The position numbers were made by a program, and so were the translations under genes. Positions 16,387 through 24,243 of a DNA stretch of 64,000 nucleotides are shown here, piece after piece. The notes under the pieces are model-generated. The model did no database searches, was not told the DNA's origin, and saw nothing but the letters and a program-made list of their open reading frames with translations. The first letter of the stretch is position 1; every line of letters starts with the position of its first letter. Source of the stretch: Mesorhizobium sp. Root102 (lineage in GTDB: Bacteria; Pseudomonadota; Alphaproteobacteria; Rhizobiales; Rhizobiaceae); NCBI RefSeq assembly GCF_001425625.1, contig NZ_LMCP01000004.1, positions 62,001 to 126,000 on the forward strand. Direction: 5' to 3'.

Positions 16387-17607
16387 ATGCAGCGATTCGA
16401 GAATGCCCGCGAGGCGGCACGGGCGCTTCGCCCGGACGACCCCGTCTATTGCTTCCGCCCGCAGGTGCTGATGGCGGATGCCAGACAGTTCATGGGCATG
16501 TTCCCCGGCAAGACCGCCTATGCGGTCAAGACCAATGGCGAGCAGATCGTGCTGAAGGCCCTGGTCGAGGCCGGCGTCACCGCTTTCGACGTCGCTTCGC
16601 CTGGCGAGTTCGCCGCCGTACGCGCGGTCTCCGCCGATGCCGAAATGCTCTACATGCACCCGGTCAAAGCGCAGTCGGACATCAAGCTGGCGCTGGAGAA
16701 ATATGCCATCCGTGTCATTTCGCTGGACCATGAGGACGAGATCACCAAGCTGACGCGGGTGGTGCGGGCTCTCGACATCGATCCGGGCTCGATCAGCGTG
16801 TTCGTGCGCATCCAGACGAAAGGATCGGCCGCCTACGAACTGTCGAAGAAATTCGGCGCGGGGCCGGCCTATGCCGTCGAGCTCGCCGAGCGGCTGAACC
16901 GCACCGGCTACAAGGTTGGCCTGTGTTTCCATGTCGGCAGCCAGATCGAGGACCCCGACACCTATGAGCGGGCGCTGGCTTCCGCCGACTGGGTGCGCAA
17001 CCGGCTGACCTTCGATATTGCCGGGCTCGATGTCGGCGGCGGTTTCCCCGCCGAATATGGCCACGACCCCAATCGCAAGCAGATCGAAATGCCGTCGCTC
17101 GGTCAGATCATGTCGCGGCTGTCGGGCGATCTGAAAGAATATCAGTTCGACGAGATGCCGCTGGTGGCCGAGCCGGGCAGGGTGATCGTGGCGCGCTGCC
17201 TGTCGCTGATCGTGCGGGTGCTGCTGCGCAAGGGCAAGCGGCTCTACATCAATGACGGCATCTGGGCGTCGCTGTCGGATTCATGGACCGGCAAGATCAC
17301 GCTGCCGGCGCGTTTCATTCCCGATCCGGCGATCCGCTCGCGCAATGGCGAGGAGAAGAACATCGTGCCGTTCAAGGTCTGCGGCGCGACCTGCGATTCC
17401 GTCGACATCCTGTCGCGGCCGTTCTGGTTGCCGGAGACGGTCGACACCGGCGACTGGATCGAAATCGGCCATATCGGCGCCTATTCGCTGTCGCTGAGGA
17501 CCCGCTTCAACGGCTTTTACCCCGACACCTTCGTCGAGGTGACGACGCCGTTCGACGAAGGCGATGCGCCGCAAGGGTTTGCGAGTTTGGAGACGATGGC
17601 GGATTGA
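16387..17607 (+). CDS. type III PLP decarboxylase, ornithine/diaminopimelate-lysine decarboxylase family
   Basis: A 406-aa alanine-racemase-fold decarboxylase. The PLP lysine is Lys48 in AYAVKTN. HVGSQ, LDVGGGFP and the PLP-phosphate site EPGRV are present. The active-site cysteine segment CGATCDSVDIL is that of the ornithine/lysine decarboxylase group. Length and motifs point to polyamine synthesis (putrescine or cadaverine) in the cytoplasm. The specificity between ornithine and lysine cannot be read here. The ATG at 16387 follows GAGGTGAGGA; a GTG at 16360 is also in frame. It is unlinked to other polyamine genes in the window. Confidence 0.85.
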   Translation: MQRFENAREAARALRPDDPVYCFRPQVLMADARQFMGMFPGKTAYAVKTNGEQIVLKALVEAGVTAFDVASPGEFAAVRAVSADAEMLYMHPVKAQSDIKLALEKYAIRVISLDHEDEITKLTRVVRALDIDPGSISVFVRIQTKGSAAYELSKKFGAGPAYAVELAERLNRTGYKVGLCFHVGSQIEDPDTYERALASADWVRNRLTFDIAGLDVGGGFPAEYGHDPNRKQIEMPSLGQIMSRLSGDLKEYQFDEMPLVAEPGRVIVARCLSLIVRVLLRKGKRLYINDGIWASLSDSWTGKITLPARFIPDPAIRSRNGEEKNIVPFKVCGATCDSVDILSRPFWLPETVDTGDWIEIGHIGAYSLSLRTRFNGFYPDTFVEVTTPFDEGDAPQGFASLETMAD

Positions 17608-17665
17608 GGGGAATAGAGTGGCGGCAGTCACTGCTTCGGGCTGGTTTTTCCAACTGCCCTACGCC

Positions 17666-18844
17666 CTACAATTTCCCCAAAAGCTCCGGTGTCGGCCAGC
17701 CGTCCACGGCCATGCCGAGCCGCATCTGTTCCTTGCGGATGGCTTCGCGTGTGTTGGTGCCGAGGATGCCGTCGACCGTGCCGACATCGTAGCCCCGGGC
17801 TTCGAGCTTGGTCTGCAGCGCCTTCATCTGCTCGTTGTTGAGACCGGTCTCGGGATTGCGCGGGTCGAACTGTTTTGCGCCCGCCAGCCGGGCGGCAAGG
17901 TTTGCAGCGGTCAGCGCATAGGTGAAGGACTGGTTCCACTCGAGATAGACGTCGAAATTGTCATAGGCGAGGAAGGCGGGGCCCTTGCGGCCCATGGGCA
18001 GCGCCAGGCCGGCCTTGAGGCCGTTGTCGATAAGCGGCGTGCCGTCGGGGTTGGTGACGCCCCATTGTGCCCATTGCGACAGCGGCAGCTTGTTGGTGCG
18101 GCCGGTCTGGTCCCACGGCATGTCTTCGGGGACGCGTACTTCCTGGATCCAGGGCTCATCGCGTTTCCAGCCGCGCGACAGCACCTTGTTGGCGGTGGTC
18201 ATGATCACGTCCGGCACGCTGCCGCGCAGGTCGACCTTGCCGTCGCCGTCGCCGTCGACGCCGCGCGCCAGGTAGTCGGAAGGCAGGATCTGCGTCTGGC
18301 CGATCTCGCCGGCCCAGGCACCCCTGACGTCGGCCGGCACGACGCCGCGATCGATCAATTGCAGAAGCGGTATCAACTGAGGCCGGAACAGTTGGGGGCG
18401 GCGGCAATCATGTGACAGCGTCACCAGCGCGCTCAGTGTGTGGAAATCGCCCTGCACGGCGCCGAAATCGGTCTCCAGCGCCCAGAAGGCGGCGATGATC
18501 GGCGCCTGGACGCCGAACTGCTGGTCGGCACGGGCGAAGACGTCGGCGTATTTCTTCAGGTTTGTCGCACCTTGCTTCAGCCGATAGGCCGAGATCATGC
18601 GGTTGGAGAATTCGATGAATGTCTGGGTGAAGACGCCCTGGGCGCGGTCACGCGCCAGAACCTTGTCGTCTATGGTGGCATCCTCCAGCGCGTCGAGACC
18701 GACGGGGCCGACGCCAGCCGCCTTGGCTTCCACGGCCACGCCTTGCTTCCAGGTTTCGAAGTCGCCGCCGCATTCCTGCGCCATCGCCGGCCAAGCTGTG
18801 ACGCACAGGAACAGCGCCGCGAGGGCTTGAGAACGCAGTCGCAT
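17666..18844 (-). CDS. lytic murein transglycosylase, MltB-like, with peptidoglycan-binding domain
   Basis: A 392-aa exported protein. The signal peptide covers residues 1-22 (ending AMA). The transglycosylase domain (about 27-310) has the catalytic Glu124 in FWALETDFG and GEIGQTQILPSDYL, matching the SLT_2/MltB family. The last 60 residues form a PG_binding_1 domain (MKALQTKLEARGYDVG). It cleaves the glycan strand between MurNAc and GlcNAc with 1,6-anhydro product formation in the periplasm. No lipobox is seen, so it is a soluble periplasmic form. The ATG at 18844 has AAAGGAAG upstream. Confidence 0.9.
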   Translation of the reverse strand: MRLRSQALAALFLCVTAWPAMAQECGGDFETWKQGVAVEAKAAGVGPVGLDALEDATIDDKVLARDRAQGVFTQTFIEFSNRMISAYRLKQGATNLKKYADVFARADQQFGVQAPIIAAFWALETDFGAVQGDFHTLSALVTLSHDCRRPQLFRPQLIPLLQLIDRGVVPADVRGAWAGEIGQTQILPSDYLARGVDGDGDGKVDLRGSVPDVIMTTANKVLSRGWKRDEPWIQEVRVPEDMPWDQTGRTNKLPLSQWAQWGVTNPDGTPLIDNGLKAGLALPMGRKGPAFLAYDNFDVYLEWNQSFTYALTAANLAARLAGAKQFDPRNPETGLNNEQMKALQTKLEARGYDVGTVDGILGTNTREAIRKEQMRLGMAVDGWPTPELLGKL

Positions 18845-18971
18845 CAGCTTCCTTTCGACATTCAGATTTCCAGGGCGTCCTTGCGCGTCCATCGGGGCGC
18901 AGAGCTCTGGAGTACCGGCGATTGCAGACTTTACCGCTGGCTGTGTCGAAAAGCAGGCGGCAGGCTCGGTG

Positions 18972-19134
18972 TCAACGGTTCTTCTGTCTTAGCCTCTCGT
19001 TGCAGCCGACTTCGGTGCCGTTGAACGGGAATTCTGCCGGAGTGATTTGATCCAAGGTGGTGCTGCCGTTGAACCTGACATCAACGGGTGTTCTGCCGCA
19101 GCCATTTGTTCCAGGCGGCTTCACTGCCATTGAA
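18972..19134 (-). repeat. three tandem copies of the 3' end of the GH25 lysozyme gene, two of them degenerate
   Basis: The last 54 bases of the lysozyme gene (19134-19081, FNGSEAAWNKWLRQNTR and stop) are followed by a second copy at 19073-19026 and a third at 19025-18972. Copy 3 keeps the length and encodes FNGTEVGCNERLRQKNR plus stop. Copy 2 has a short deletion. By hand, the 29-base tail matches copy 1 at 23 (copy 2) and 20 (copy 3) positions. Both extra copies lie beyond the functional stop and in another frame. Confidence 0.65.
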
Positions 19135-19881
19135 AACGTTGATGTCGGCCTTGCCCGGCATGCCGGGAATGATGCCGGTTCCGGTGTACTGCCAGAAGGT
19201 GAAGGGGTGGCTGCCGTATTTCTCGCGCGGATGGCCGGCGACGGAGCGCAGCCAATAGGGATAGCCGCGGAAGCTCGACAACTCGTTGTCGTCGAAGAAG
19301 TCGACCGAGGTGTAGATGATCGGCTTCTTGCCGTAGTGCCGTTCAACGATTTCGAGGAAGGTGCTCATCTCCGCGCGCACCGTGGCTGCGTCGGGACGCA
19401 GCTTGCAGGTCGGCGATTGCGGGTTCCATTCCATGTCGAGAACCGGCGGCATCGCCGAGCGATCGACAGGGACGTTGCGAATGAACCAGCGCGCCTGCAC
19501 GGCAGCGGGGGTGCAGAAATAGTAGAAATGGTAGGCGGCTCGCGGAATTCCGTTGGCCTTCGTGCGCGCCCAATGCTCATTGAAATACTCGTCGAAACGG
19601 TCGCCGCCCTCGGTCGCCTTGATGAAGGCGAAGGAGATGCCGCTGGCCCTGGCTGCCGGCCAGTCGACCGAGGTCTGGTATTTGGAGACATCGGTGCCGT
19701 GAACGGCATAGTTCCAGGGCGCGCCGCTGTCCCATTCATGCGGCTTGGAGTCCTCGAAGCGCGGCGCACGCACGGCGACCGTCGGGCTGCTGGAAGCGGA
19801 CGGCGACAGCGGCGACAGATCGTCGACGGTCGAGCAGGCGCCAAGCAGCGTCAGCATGATGAGGCCCGCGAACCGGCGCAT
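19081..19881 (-). CDS. GH25 family lysozyme lipoprotein
   Basis: A 266-aa protein. A lipobox LLGAC places the lipidated cysteine at residue 16. The GH25 domain (about residues 55-260) starts GTDVSKYQTSVDW, with FAFIKATEG, PVLDMEW and WQYTGTG supplying the conserved acidic residues and aromatic ring. GH25 enzymes cut beta-1,4 MurNAc-GlcNAc bonds. A lipoprotein form would act from the outer or inner membrane in cell-wall turnover. The ATG at 19881 has AGGAG eight bases before it, although the frame is open upstream. The 3' end is repeated just beyond the stop. Confidence 0.9.
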   Translation of the reverse strand: MRRFAGLIMLTLLGACSTVDDLSPLSPSASSSPTVAVRAPRFEDSKPHEWDSGAPWNYAVHGTDVSKYQTSVDWPAARASGISFAFIKATEGGDRFDEYFNEHWARTKANGIPRAAYHFYYFCTPAAVQARWFIRNVPVDRSAMPPVLDMEWNPQSPTCKLRPDAATVRAEMSTFLEIVERHYGKKPIIYTSVDFFDDNELSSFRGYPYWLRSVAGHPREKYGSHPFTFWQYTGTGIIPGMPGKADINVFNGSEAAWNKWLRQNTR

Positions 19882-20107
19882 CGCTTCTCCTGGGCCGGAA
19901 TCAGCCGGCCGCTGATGGGTTCTGTTGCGGGTGGCCCCCTCGAATGGCCTTATCGAGCGATCGCCCCACAGCATCGCCCGTATATCCTGTGATCGCCGAT
20001 CATGGTTGATATCAGGTTGATGGCGCTCGACAAGCACAGCGATTTGCTGAAGCAATGGCGGCAAATCGATGGCATCGGGCGGAACTCCGCTCGAACGAGG
20101 GTGAAAA

Positions 20108-21487
20108 ATGCGGTTTGTCGTCAGGATCGTCAAATGGCTGCTTGGCCTGATCGCACTGGCGGTCGCCGCGCTTTTTGCCTGGCTTTACGTCGCGCCCCCG
20201 GAATTGATCCGCGTCGGCTCGGGCTACTCGGCCAAGATCGTCTGTTCGAACGTCTTCATCGCCGGCCGCGACGCCAATGAGGTGCTCGCCGTCGACGTGC
20301 AGGCGCCCGGGCACCCACTGCTGCGGCTGATGCGGGTCTCGGTGGACAAGAACAGGGGAACGGTCTCAGCCGGCCTGCTTGGCTTCCTCGGCAAGAGTGT
20401 CGCCGTCGCCCGTGACGGGCTTGGCTGCGCGTCGGTTCCGGACGGCGATGTCGGCAAGGTACGGCGCACGGCTATCCATGCCGAGCCTTCGGCGGTCAGC
20501 CGGGACGCGCTGTGGCCGGAAGGCGAGCGGGTCGAGGCGTCGCAGGACCCCGTGATTGCCAAGCTGCTGGACGATGTGGCGCTAAACGGCACCGGCATGC
20601 GCGCGGTGGTGGTGGTCAAGAATGGCCGCGTCGTCGCCGAGCGCTATGGCGATGGCTTTTCCGACAAGACGCCGCTGCTCGGCTGGTCGATGACCAAGAC
20701 GGTGAACGCCGCCATCGTCGGCACGCTGGTCAAGGACGGCAAGATGGCCATCACCGACAAGGGGCTGTTCGCGCCGTGGAAGGCGGATGGCCGCGCCGCG
20801 ATCAGCCTTGCCGACATGCTGGCGATGTCGAGCGGGCTGGAGTTCAACGAGGATTATGGCGATGTCGCCGACGTTACGCGCATGCTCTACCTCGAGCCAG
20901 ACATGGCGGACTTTGCCGAAGCCAAGCCGCTGGCGACCGAGGTGGGCAAGGTGTTTTCCTATTCGAGCGGCACGGCGGTGATGCTGTCGCGCCTCTGGCA
21001 GGACGCGATCGGCGACAAGGCCAAGGCGCTGACGTGGCCGCGCACCGCCCTGTTCGAGCCGCTTGGCATGCACAGCGCGGTGCTCGAGACCGATGAGCAA
21101 GGCACTTTTGTCGGCTCGTCCTATCTCTATGCAACCGCGCATGACTGGGCGCGCTTCGGTCAGTTCCTGCTGCAAGGCGGGGTGTGGAACGGCAACCAGA
21201 TCCTGCCGGCCGGCTTCGTCGACTGGATGCGGGAGCCGGCATCCGCGTCGAAAGTCTACGGCAAGGGCCAGTTGTGGATCGAGGCCCCGGGCGATGAGGA
21301 AAACCCCGGTGCCGGCGTTGCCGCGGGCCTGCCCAAGGACATCTACTGGATGGAGGGACATGACGGGCAGACGGTCGCCATCATTCCCTCGGAGCAACTG
21401 GTGGTGGTGCGGCTCGGGCTAACGCCGGCCAAAATCGGCTACCGGCCGCAGACGATGGTGGGAGCGCTGGTGAAGGCGCTGCATTAG
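20108..21487 (+). CDS. serine hydrolase, class C beta-lactamase/DD-peptidase family
   Basis: A 459-aa protein with an N-terminal membrane anchor (about residues 8-28). The beta-lactamase-like fold has the nucleophile motif SMTK at 194-197, YSSGTAVM for the YxN-like element, and GHDGQ near the end in place of the KTG triad. Such serine hydrolases are esterases, DD-peptidases or amidases; a true beta-lactamase activity cannot be claimed. The catalytic domain faces the periplasm if the anchor is N-in. It is preceded by about 226 bases without a gene beyond the divergent lysozyme. Confidence 0.85.
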   Translation: MRFVVRIVKWLLGLIALAVAALFAWLYVAPPELIRVGSGYSAKIVCSNVFIAGRDANEVLAVDVQAPGHPLLRLMRVSVDKNRGTVSAGLLGFLGKSVAVARDGLGCASVPDGDVGKVRRTAIHAEPSAVSRDALWPEGERVEASQDPVIAKLLDDVALNGTGMRAVVVVKNGRVVAERYGDGFSDKTPLLGWSMTKTVNAAIVGTLVKDGKMAITDKGLFAPWKADGRAAISLADMLAMSSGLEFNEDYGDVADVTRMLYLEPDMADFAEAKPLATEVGKVFSYSSGTAVMLSRLWQDAIGDKAKALTWPRTALFEPLGMHSAVLETDEQGTFVGSSYLYATAHDWARFGQFLLQGGVWNGNQILPAGFVDWMREPASASKVYGKGQLWIEAPGDEENPGAGVAAGLPKDIYWMEGHDGQTVAIIPSEQLVVVRLGLTPAKIGYRPQTMVGALVKALH

Positions 21488-21509
21488 ACTAGCGCGCAGC
21501 AACTCTTGT

Positions 21510-21818
21510 CTATGCAGCTGTCGCCAAAGGCTTGGCGCGATCAACCCGCGCCCGCTCGTCGGGCGAGTTCATGACCTGCCAAAGATCGCTGCGGCGCTGG
21601 ACGTTCAACCAGAAGTCCGGGCTGTTGCCGAATACCCGCGCCAGAATGAGCGCGGTCGCCGCCGTCACGTTGCGGCGGTCGTTGCACAATTCGTTCACAT
21701 GCTTGCGCTGGACCCCCATCGCCTCGGCCAAAGCCGCCTGCGTCAGGCCAAGCGGCTGCATGAATTCTTCCGTGAGAATTTCGCCAACCGTTGCCGGCTT
21801 GCGTGCGGTCATCAACAT
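21510..21818 (-). CDS. higA: HigA-type antitoxin (XRE family)
   Basis: A 102-aa protein with a helix-turn-helix of the addiction-module HigA family (GEILTEEFMQPLGLTQAALAE near residues 12-32, then the recognition helix and ARVFGNSPDFWLNVQ). The antitoxin neutralises HigB and represses the operon. The toxin gene comes first, the typical order for higBA, with only 9 bases between them. The ATG at 21818 has GAGGTGAGAA before it. Confidence 0.9.
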   Translation of the reverse strand: MLMTARKPATVGEILTEEFMQPLGLTQAALAEAMGVQRKHVNELCNDRRNVTAATALILARVFGNSPDFWLNVQRRSDLWQVMNSPDERARVDRAKPLATAA

Positions 21819-21827
21819 GTTCTCACC

Positions 21828-22124
21828 TCACTTATAGCTGTGGTCGTCGAGATAGATGTCCGACGCCTCACCGCGGCCGCCGTCCCAGCGGAAGATCAGC
21901 CGCCATTGCTTGTTGACGCGTATTGAATGGAAGCCATCGAGATTGCCGCGCAGCTTCTCGAAATGGTTGCTGGGCGGCACACGCAAATCCTGATCGATCA
22001 TCGCGTCGTCAATCATCTGGAGCTTGCGGAACAAACGGCTTTCGAGATCGGACGGAATGTTGCGAGAATGTGTGTCTTCCACGAAGAAGGCCCGCAGCCA
22101 TTCATCCCTAAAGCCGGTGATCAT
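21828..22124 (-). CDS. higB: HigB-type toxin (RelE/ParE superfamily mRNA interferase)
   Basis: A 98-aa protein: FRDEWLRAFF, then RLFRKLQMIDDA, NHFEKLRG and the C-terminal catalytic-like WRLIFRWDGG. HigB cleaves mRNA on the translating ribosome. The start is the ATG at 22124, directly next to the palindrome at 22125-22144. An in-frame GTG at 22127 is less likely. The pair is a self-contained type II module, not linked to other accessory genes here. Confidence 0.88.
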   Translation of the reverse strand: MITGFRDEWLRAFFVEDTHSRNIPSDLESRLFRKLQMIDDAMIDQDLRVPPSNHFEKLRGNLDGFHSIRVNKQWRLIFRWDGGRGEASDIYLDDHSYK

Positions 22125-22144
22125 CACATGCTTCCATGCATGTG
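22125..22144 (-). promoter_or_regulatory. candidate HigA operator at the higB start
   Basis: Inverted repeat CACATGC (22125-22131) - 6 bases - GCATGTG (22138-22144) immediately upstream of the higB ATG. It is suited for autoregulation by HigA or the HigBA complex. Inferred from symmetry and position. Confidence 0.6.
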
Positions 22145-22233
22145 AGGTAGTGTACCGCTCTCGGGGTCATAAGGCAATGTTGATTCAACTGATCGTGGCT
22201 GCTTCGCCCTCACATGCCTTTCCTACGCAATAT

Positions 22234-22917
22234 TCAGGAAGCGATCTTGATAACCGCCAGCCAGGCATAACCGCGATAAAGTGTGCGGAAACGGAAGCTT
22301 GCGCCGGTTCGCCGAGATTCCGATTCCAGCACTTCGCGCAGTGATTCACGCGGCGAAACGTGGAATTTCTTCAGCCAGCCGCGCAACAAGGTCCGGAACC
22401 AACCCGGCAGGCCTTCCTGCTGGCCGAAATCGACGATGTGCAGCGAACCGTTCGGTGACAGTGCGGCAAGTGCCGCCGACACGGTTTTTTCCCAGTCGGG
22501 GATCATCGATAGCGAATAGGACACGAAGACGCGATCGAAGCATTCGACATCGAAGAGTGCACCGGCATCGAAATCCGTGGCGTCGCCCCTTGCCAGCATG
22601 ACGCGGCCGGATAGGCCCTCGCGGCCGATCGCTGCGCCGGCCGTTTCCAGCATTTCGGCTGAGATATCAAGGCCGTACAAGTGGGCACCGGGATGGCGGC
22701 GCGCTGCCAGGATGATGTTGCGGCCGGTGCCGCAGCCGAGTTCCAGCACGGTGCCGCCGGCCGGCACGTCGAGCCCGTCGATCAGCCGGTCGCGGCCAAG
22801 AAGGTAGTATTTGCGGGTTAGGTCGTAGATGTGGCGCTGCCAGCGGTAGACGCCGTCCATCAGTTCGGCATGGCTGGCCTTGAATTCGGGGCTGGCCGGC
22901 AGCTCGGTGGTGCTCAT
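22234..22917 (-). CDS. btaB: S-adenosylmethionine-dependent N-methyltransferase BtaB of betaine-lipid synthesis
   Basis: A 227-aa class I methyltransferase with LELGCGTGRN as motif I (about residues 58-67). MDGVYRWQRHIYDLTRKYYLLGRD is typical of BtaB. It trimethylates diacylglycerylhomoserine to give DGTS, a phosphorus-free membrane lipid. Its ATG overlaps the btaA stop (ATGA), so the pair is translationally coupled. The protein is cytoplasmic but would act at the membrane. Assignment rests on the pairing with btaA. Confidence 0.9.
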   Translation of the reverse strand: MSTTELPASPEFKASHAELMDGVYRWQRHIYDLTRKYYLLGRDRLIDGLDVPAGGTVLELGCGTGRNIILAARRHPGAHLYGLDISAEMLETAGAAIGREGLSGRVMLARGDATDFDAGALFDVECFDRVFVSYSLSMIPDWEKTVSAALAALSPNGSLHIVDFGQQEGLPGWFRTLLRGWLKKFHVSPRESLREVLESESRRTGASFRFRTLYRGYAWLAVIKIAS

Positions 22918-24161
22918 GCCGCGCGCTTCACGTACAGGTGGAAGCCGCCATAGATGGCCGAGCGGTCGCGGGCCGAGAATTCCCGCGAAGCCTCGTCCTG
23001 ATAGTCCCACTGGTCAAGCAGCGAGCTGGAGACGCGGCCCGGCAACAGGCTGGGCTCGGCGGCGGTGCGGAAGATGACGCGGGCGCCGGCCGATGCCGTG
23101 CGGGTGATTTCCGACCACAGCGCGTTGAGCTGGTCATCGGTCATCCAGTCCTGTGCGTCGAGCAGAATGAAGCGGTCGACGGAGCCTGCATCCTTGCCGG
23201 CAAGGAATTCTATCAGATTGGCATGGTGGATGGCGACGCGGTCGATATTGCCGCGGATGGTGTTGTAATTCTGTTTCTCGAGATAGGCGGGCAGGGCGGC
23301 CTCGCCGGGGTTCGGATAGCGCCGGGCGAAGGCCTGCCAGGCGAAATAATTGTTCTCCAACGGAAAATCGCAAGCGAGCTTTTCCAGCCGGGCTTTCAGC
23401 ACACTGGCCATGGTGCCGTCACCGGAGGTGATCAGCGAATCGTACTGCGCCGGTGGAATGCCGAGGCCGAACAGCGAGGCCTTGCGCGATGTCGCCCATT
23501 TCAGCAGCGGTTTGTCGAAGACCGGCGCCAGCTCCTCGTTGAAGAAGCGGCGCTGCTCGCCGATGTTGCGGGCCTGCATGATTCCGGCAGGATCGACGCC
23601 GAAGAACTTTGCCGTGCGGTGTCCCATGGCGATGAACAGGCCAAGCAGGCCGGTCTGGTAGAAATTGCGATCGAAAACACCGATGCGACGGCGGCCACGC
23701 CAACTGCGGCACTCCCAGTAGTGACGGCTGACCGGGTCGAGATGCGGCGCGATGAAACGGTCGTAGGCTGCCGAATTGTGGCTGGTGTCGGCGGCGCCGA
23801 AGAAGCGGAACAGGTCACCCTGCGAAGGCAAATGGCGCACTGCCTCCAGTTTCATGCGGTTCAGCGCGATGTGCGCGGCGTTGAGATCGACTGCGTCGAC
23901 TCGTGCCGGCGAACGGGTGAGGTAGGCCAGGATGTTGCAGCCACCCGAGGCGATGGTGACGACGCGGTGGCCCTGGCCAAGCTGCATCGCCTCCATGTCG
24001 ACGTCGGGGTCTTCCCAGATCTGCGGGTAGACGAGGCCGGAAAACAGGAAGGCGAACAGCCGCTCCGAAATGCCGGCCTTCGACAGCGGGCGGTTCTGGT
24101 AGACGGCCTTTCCAACTTCCTTGCCGCGGCGAAAAACCAGATCTGCGGAAACATCCGTCAT
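22914..24161 (-). CDS. btaA: S-adenosylmethionine:diacylglycerol 3-amino-3-carboxypropyltransferase BtaA
   Basis: A 415-aa protein of the DUF3419 family. Key segments are SGLVYPQIWEDPDVDMEAM, VTIASGGCNILAYL and DAVDLNAAHIALNRMKLEA (the SAM-binding part) and NIDRVAIHHANLIEFL. It transfers the aminocarboxypropyl group of SAM to diacylglycerol, the first step of DGTS formation. With btaB it should allow replacement of phospholipid when phosphate is scarce. The ATG at 24161 (MTDVSADLVFRRG) is used, and a PHO box lies 50 bases upstream. An ATG at 24179 is an alternative. Confidence 0.92.
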   Translation of the reverse strand: MTDVSADLVFRRGKEVGKAVYQNRPLSKAGISERLFAFLFSGLVYPQIWEDPDVDMEAMQLGQGHRVVTIASGGCNILAYLTRSPARVDAVDLNAAHIALNRMKLEAVRHLPSQGDLFRFFGAADTSHNSAAYDRFIAPHLDPVSRHYWECRSWRGRRRIGVFDRNFYQTGLLGLFIAMGHRTAKFFGVDPAGIMQARNIGEQRRFFNEELAPVFDKPLLKWATSRKASLFGLGIPPAQYDSLITSGDGTMASVLKARLEKLACDFPLENNYFAWQAFARRYPNPGEAALPAYLEKQNYNTIRGNIDRVAIHHANLIEFLAGKDAGSVDRFILLDAQDWMTDDQLNALWSEITRTASAGARVIFRTAAEPSLLPGRVSSSLLDQWDYQDEASREFSARDRSAIYGGFHLYVKRAA

Positions 24162-24210
24162 GGCAAGGTGATTCCCCATTTGCTTTGTCGCAAGCGGGTA
24201 GCGCAGGGTC

Positions 24211-24228
24211 ATGACAGGCCGGTGACAG
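24211..24228 (-). promoter_or_regulatory. PHO box upstream of btaA
   Basis: On the minus strand the sequence is CTGTCAC-CGGC-CTGTCAT: two 7-base repeats separated by four bases, matching the PhoB consensus (CTGTCAT N4 CTGTCAT) at 13 of 14 positions. It lies between the hydantoinase stop and btaA, 50 bases before the ATG. Confidence 0.85.
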
Positions 24229-24243
24229 CCTGTTGAGGCCTCC

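Noticed and set aside
18972..19346. A 124-codon minus-strand gene over the lysozyme tail
   Set aside because: It reads the lysozyme gene in another frame, and only its last part spans the repeated gene ends.
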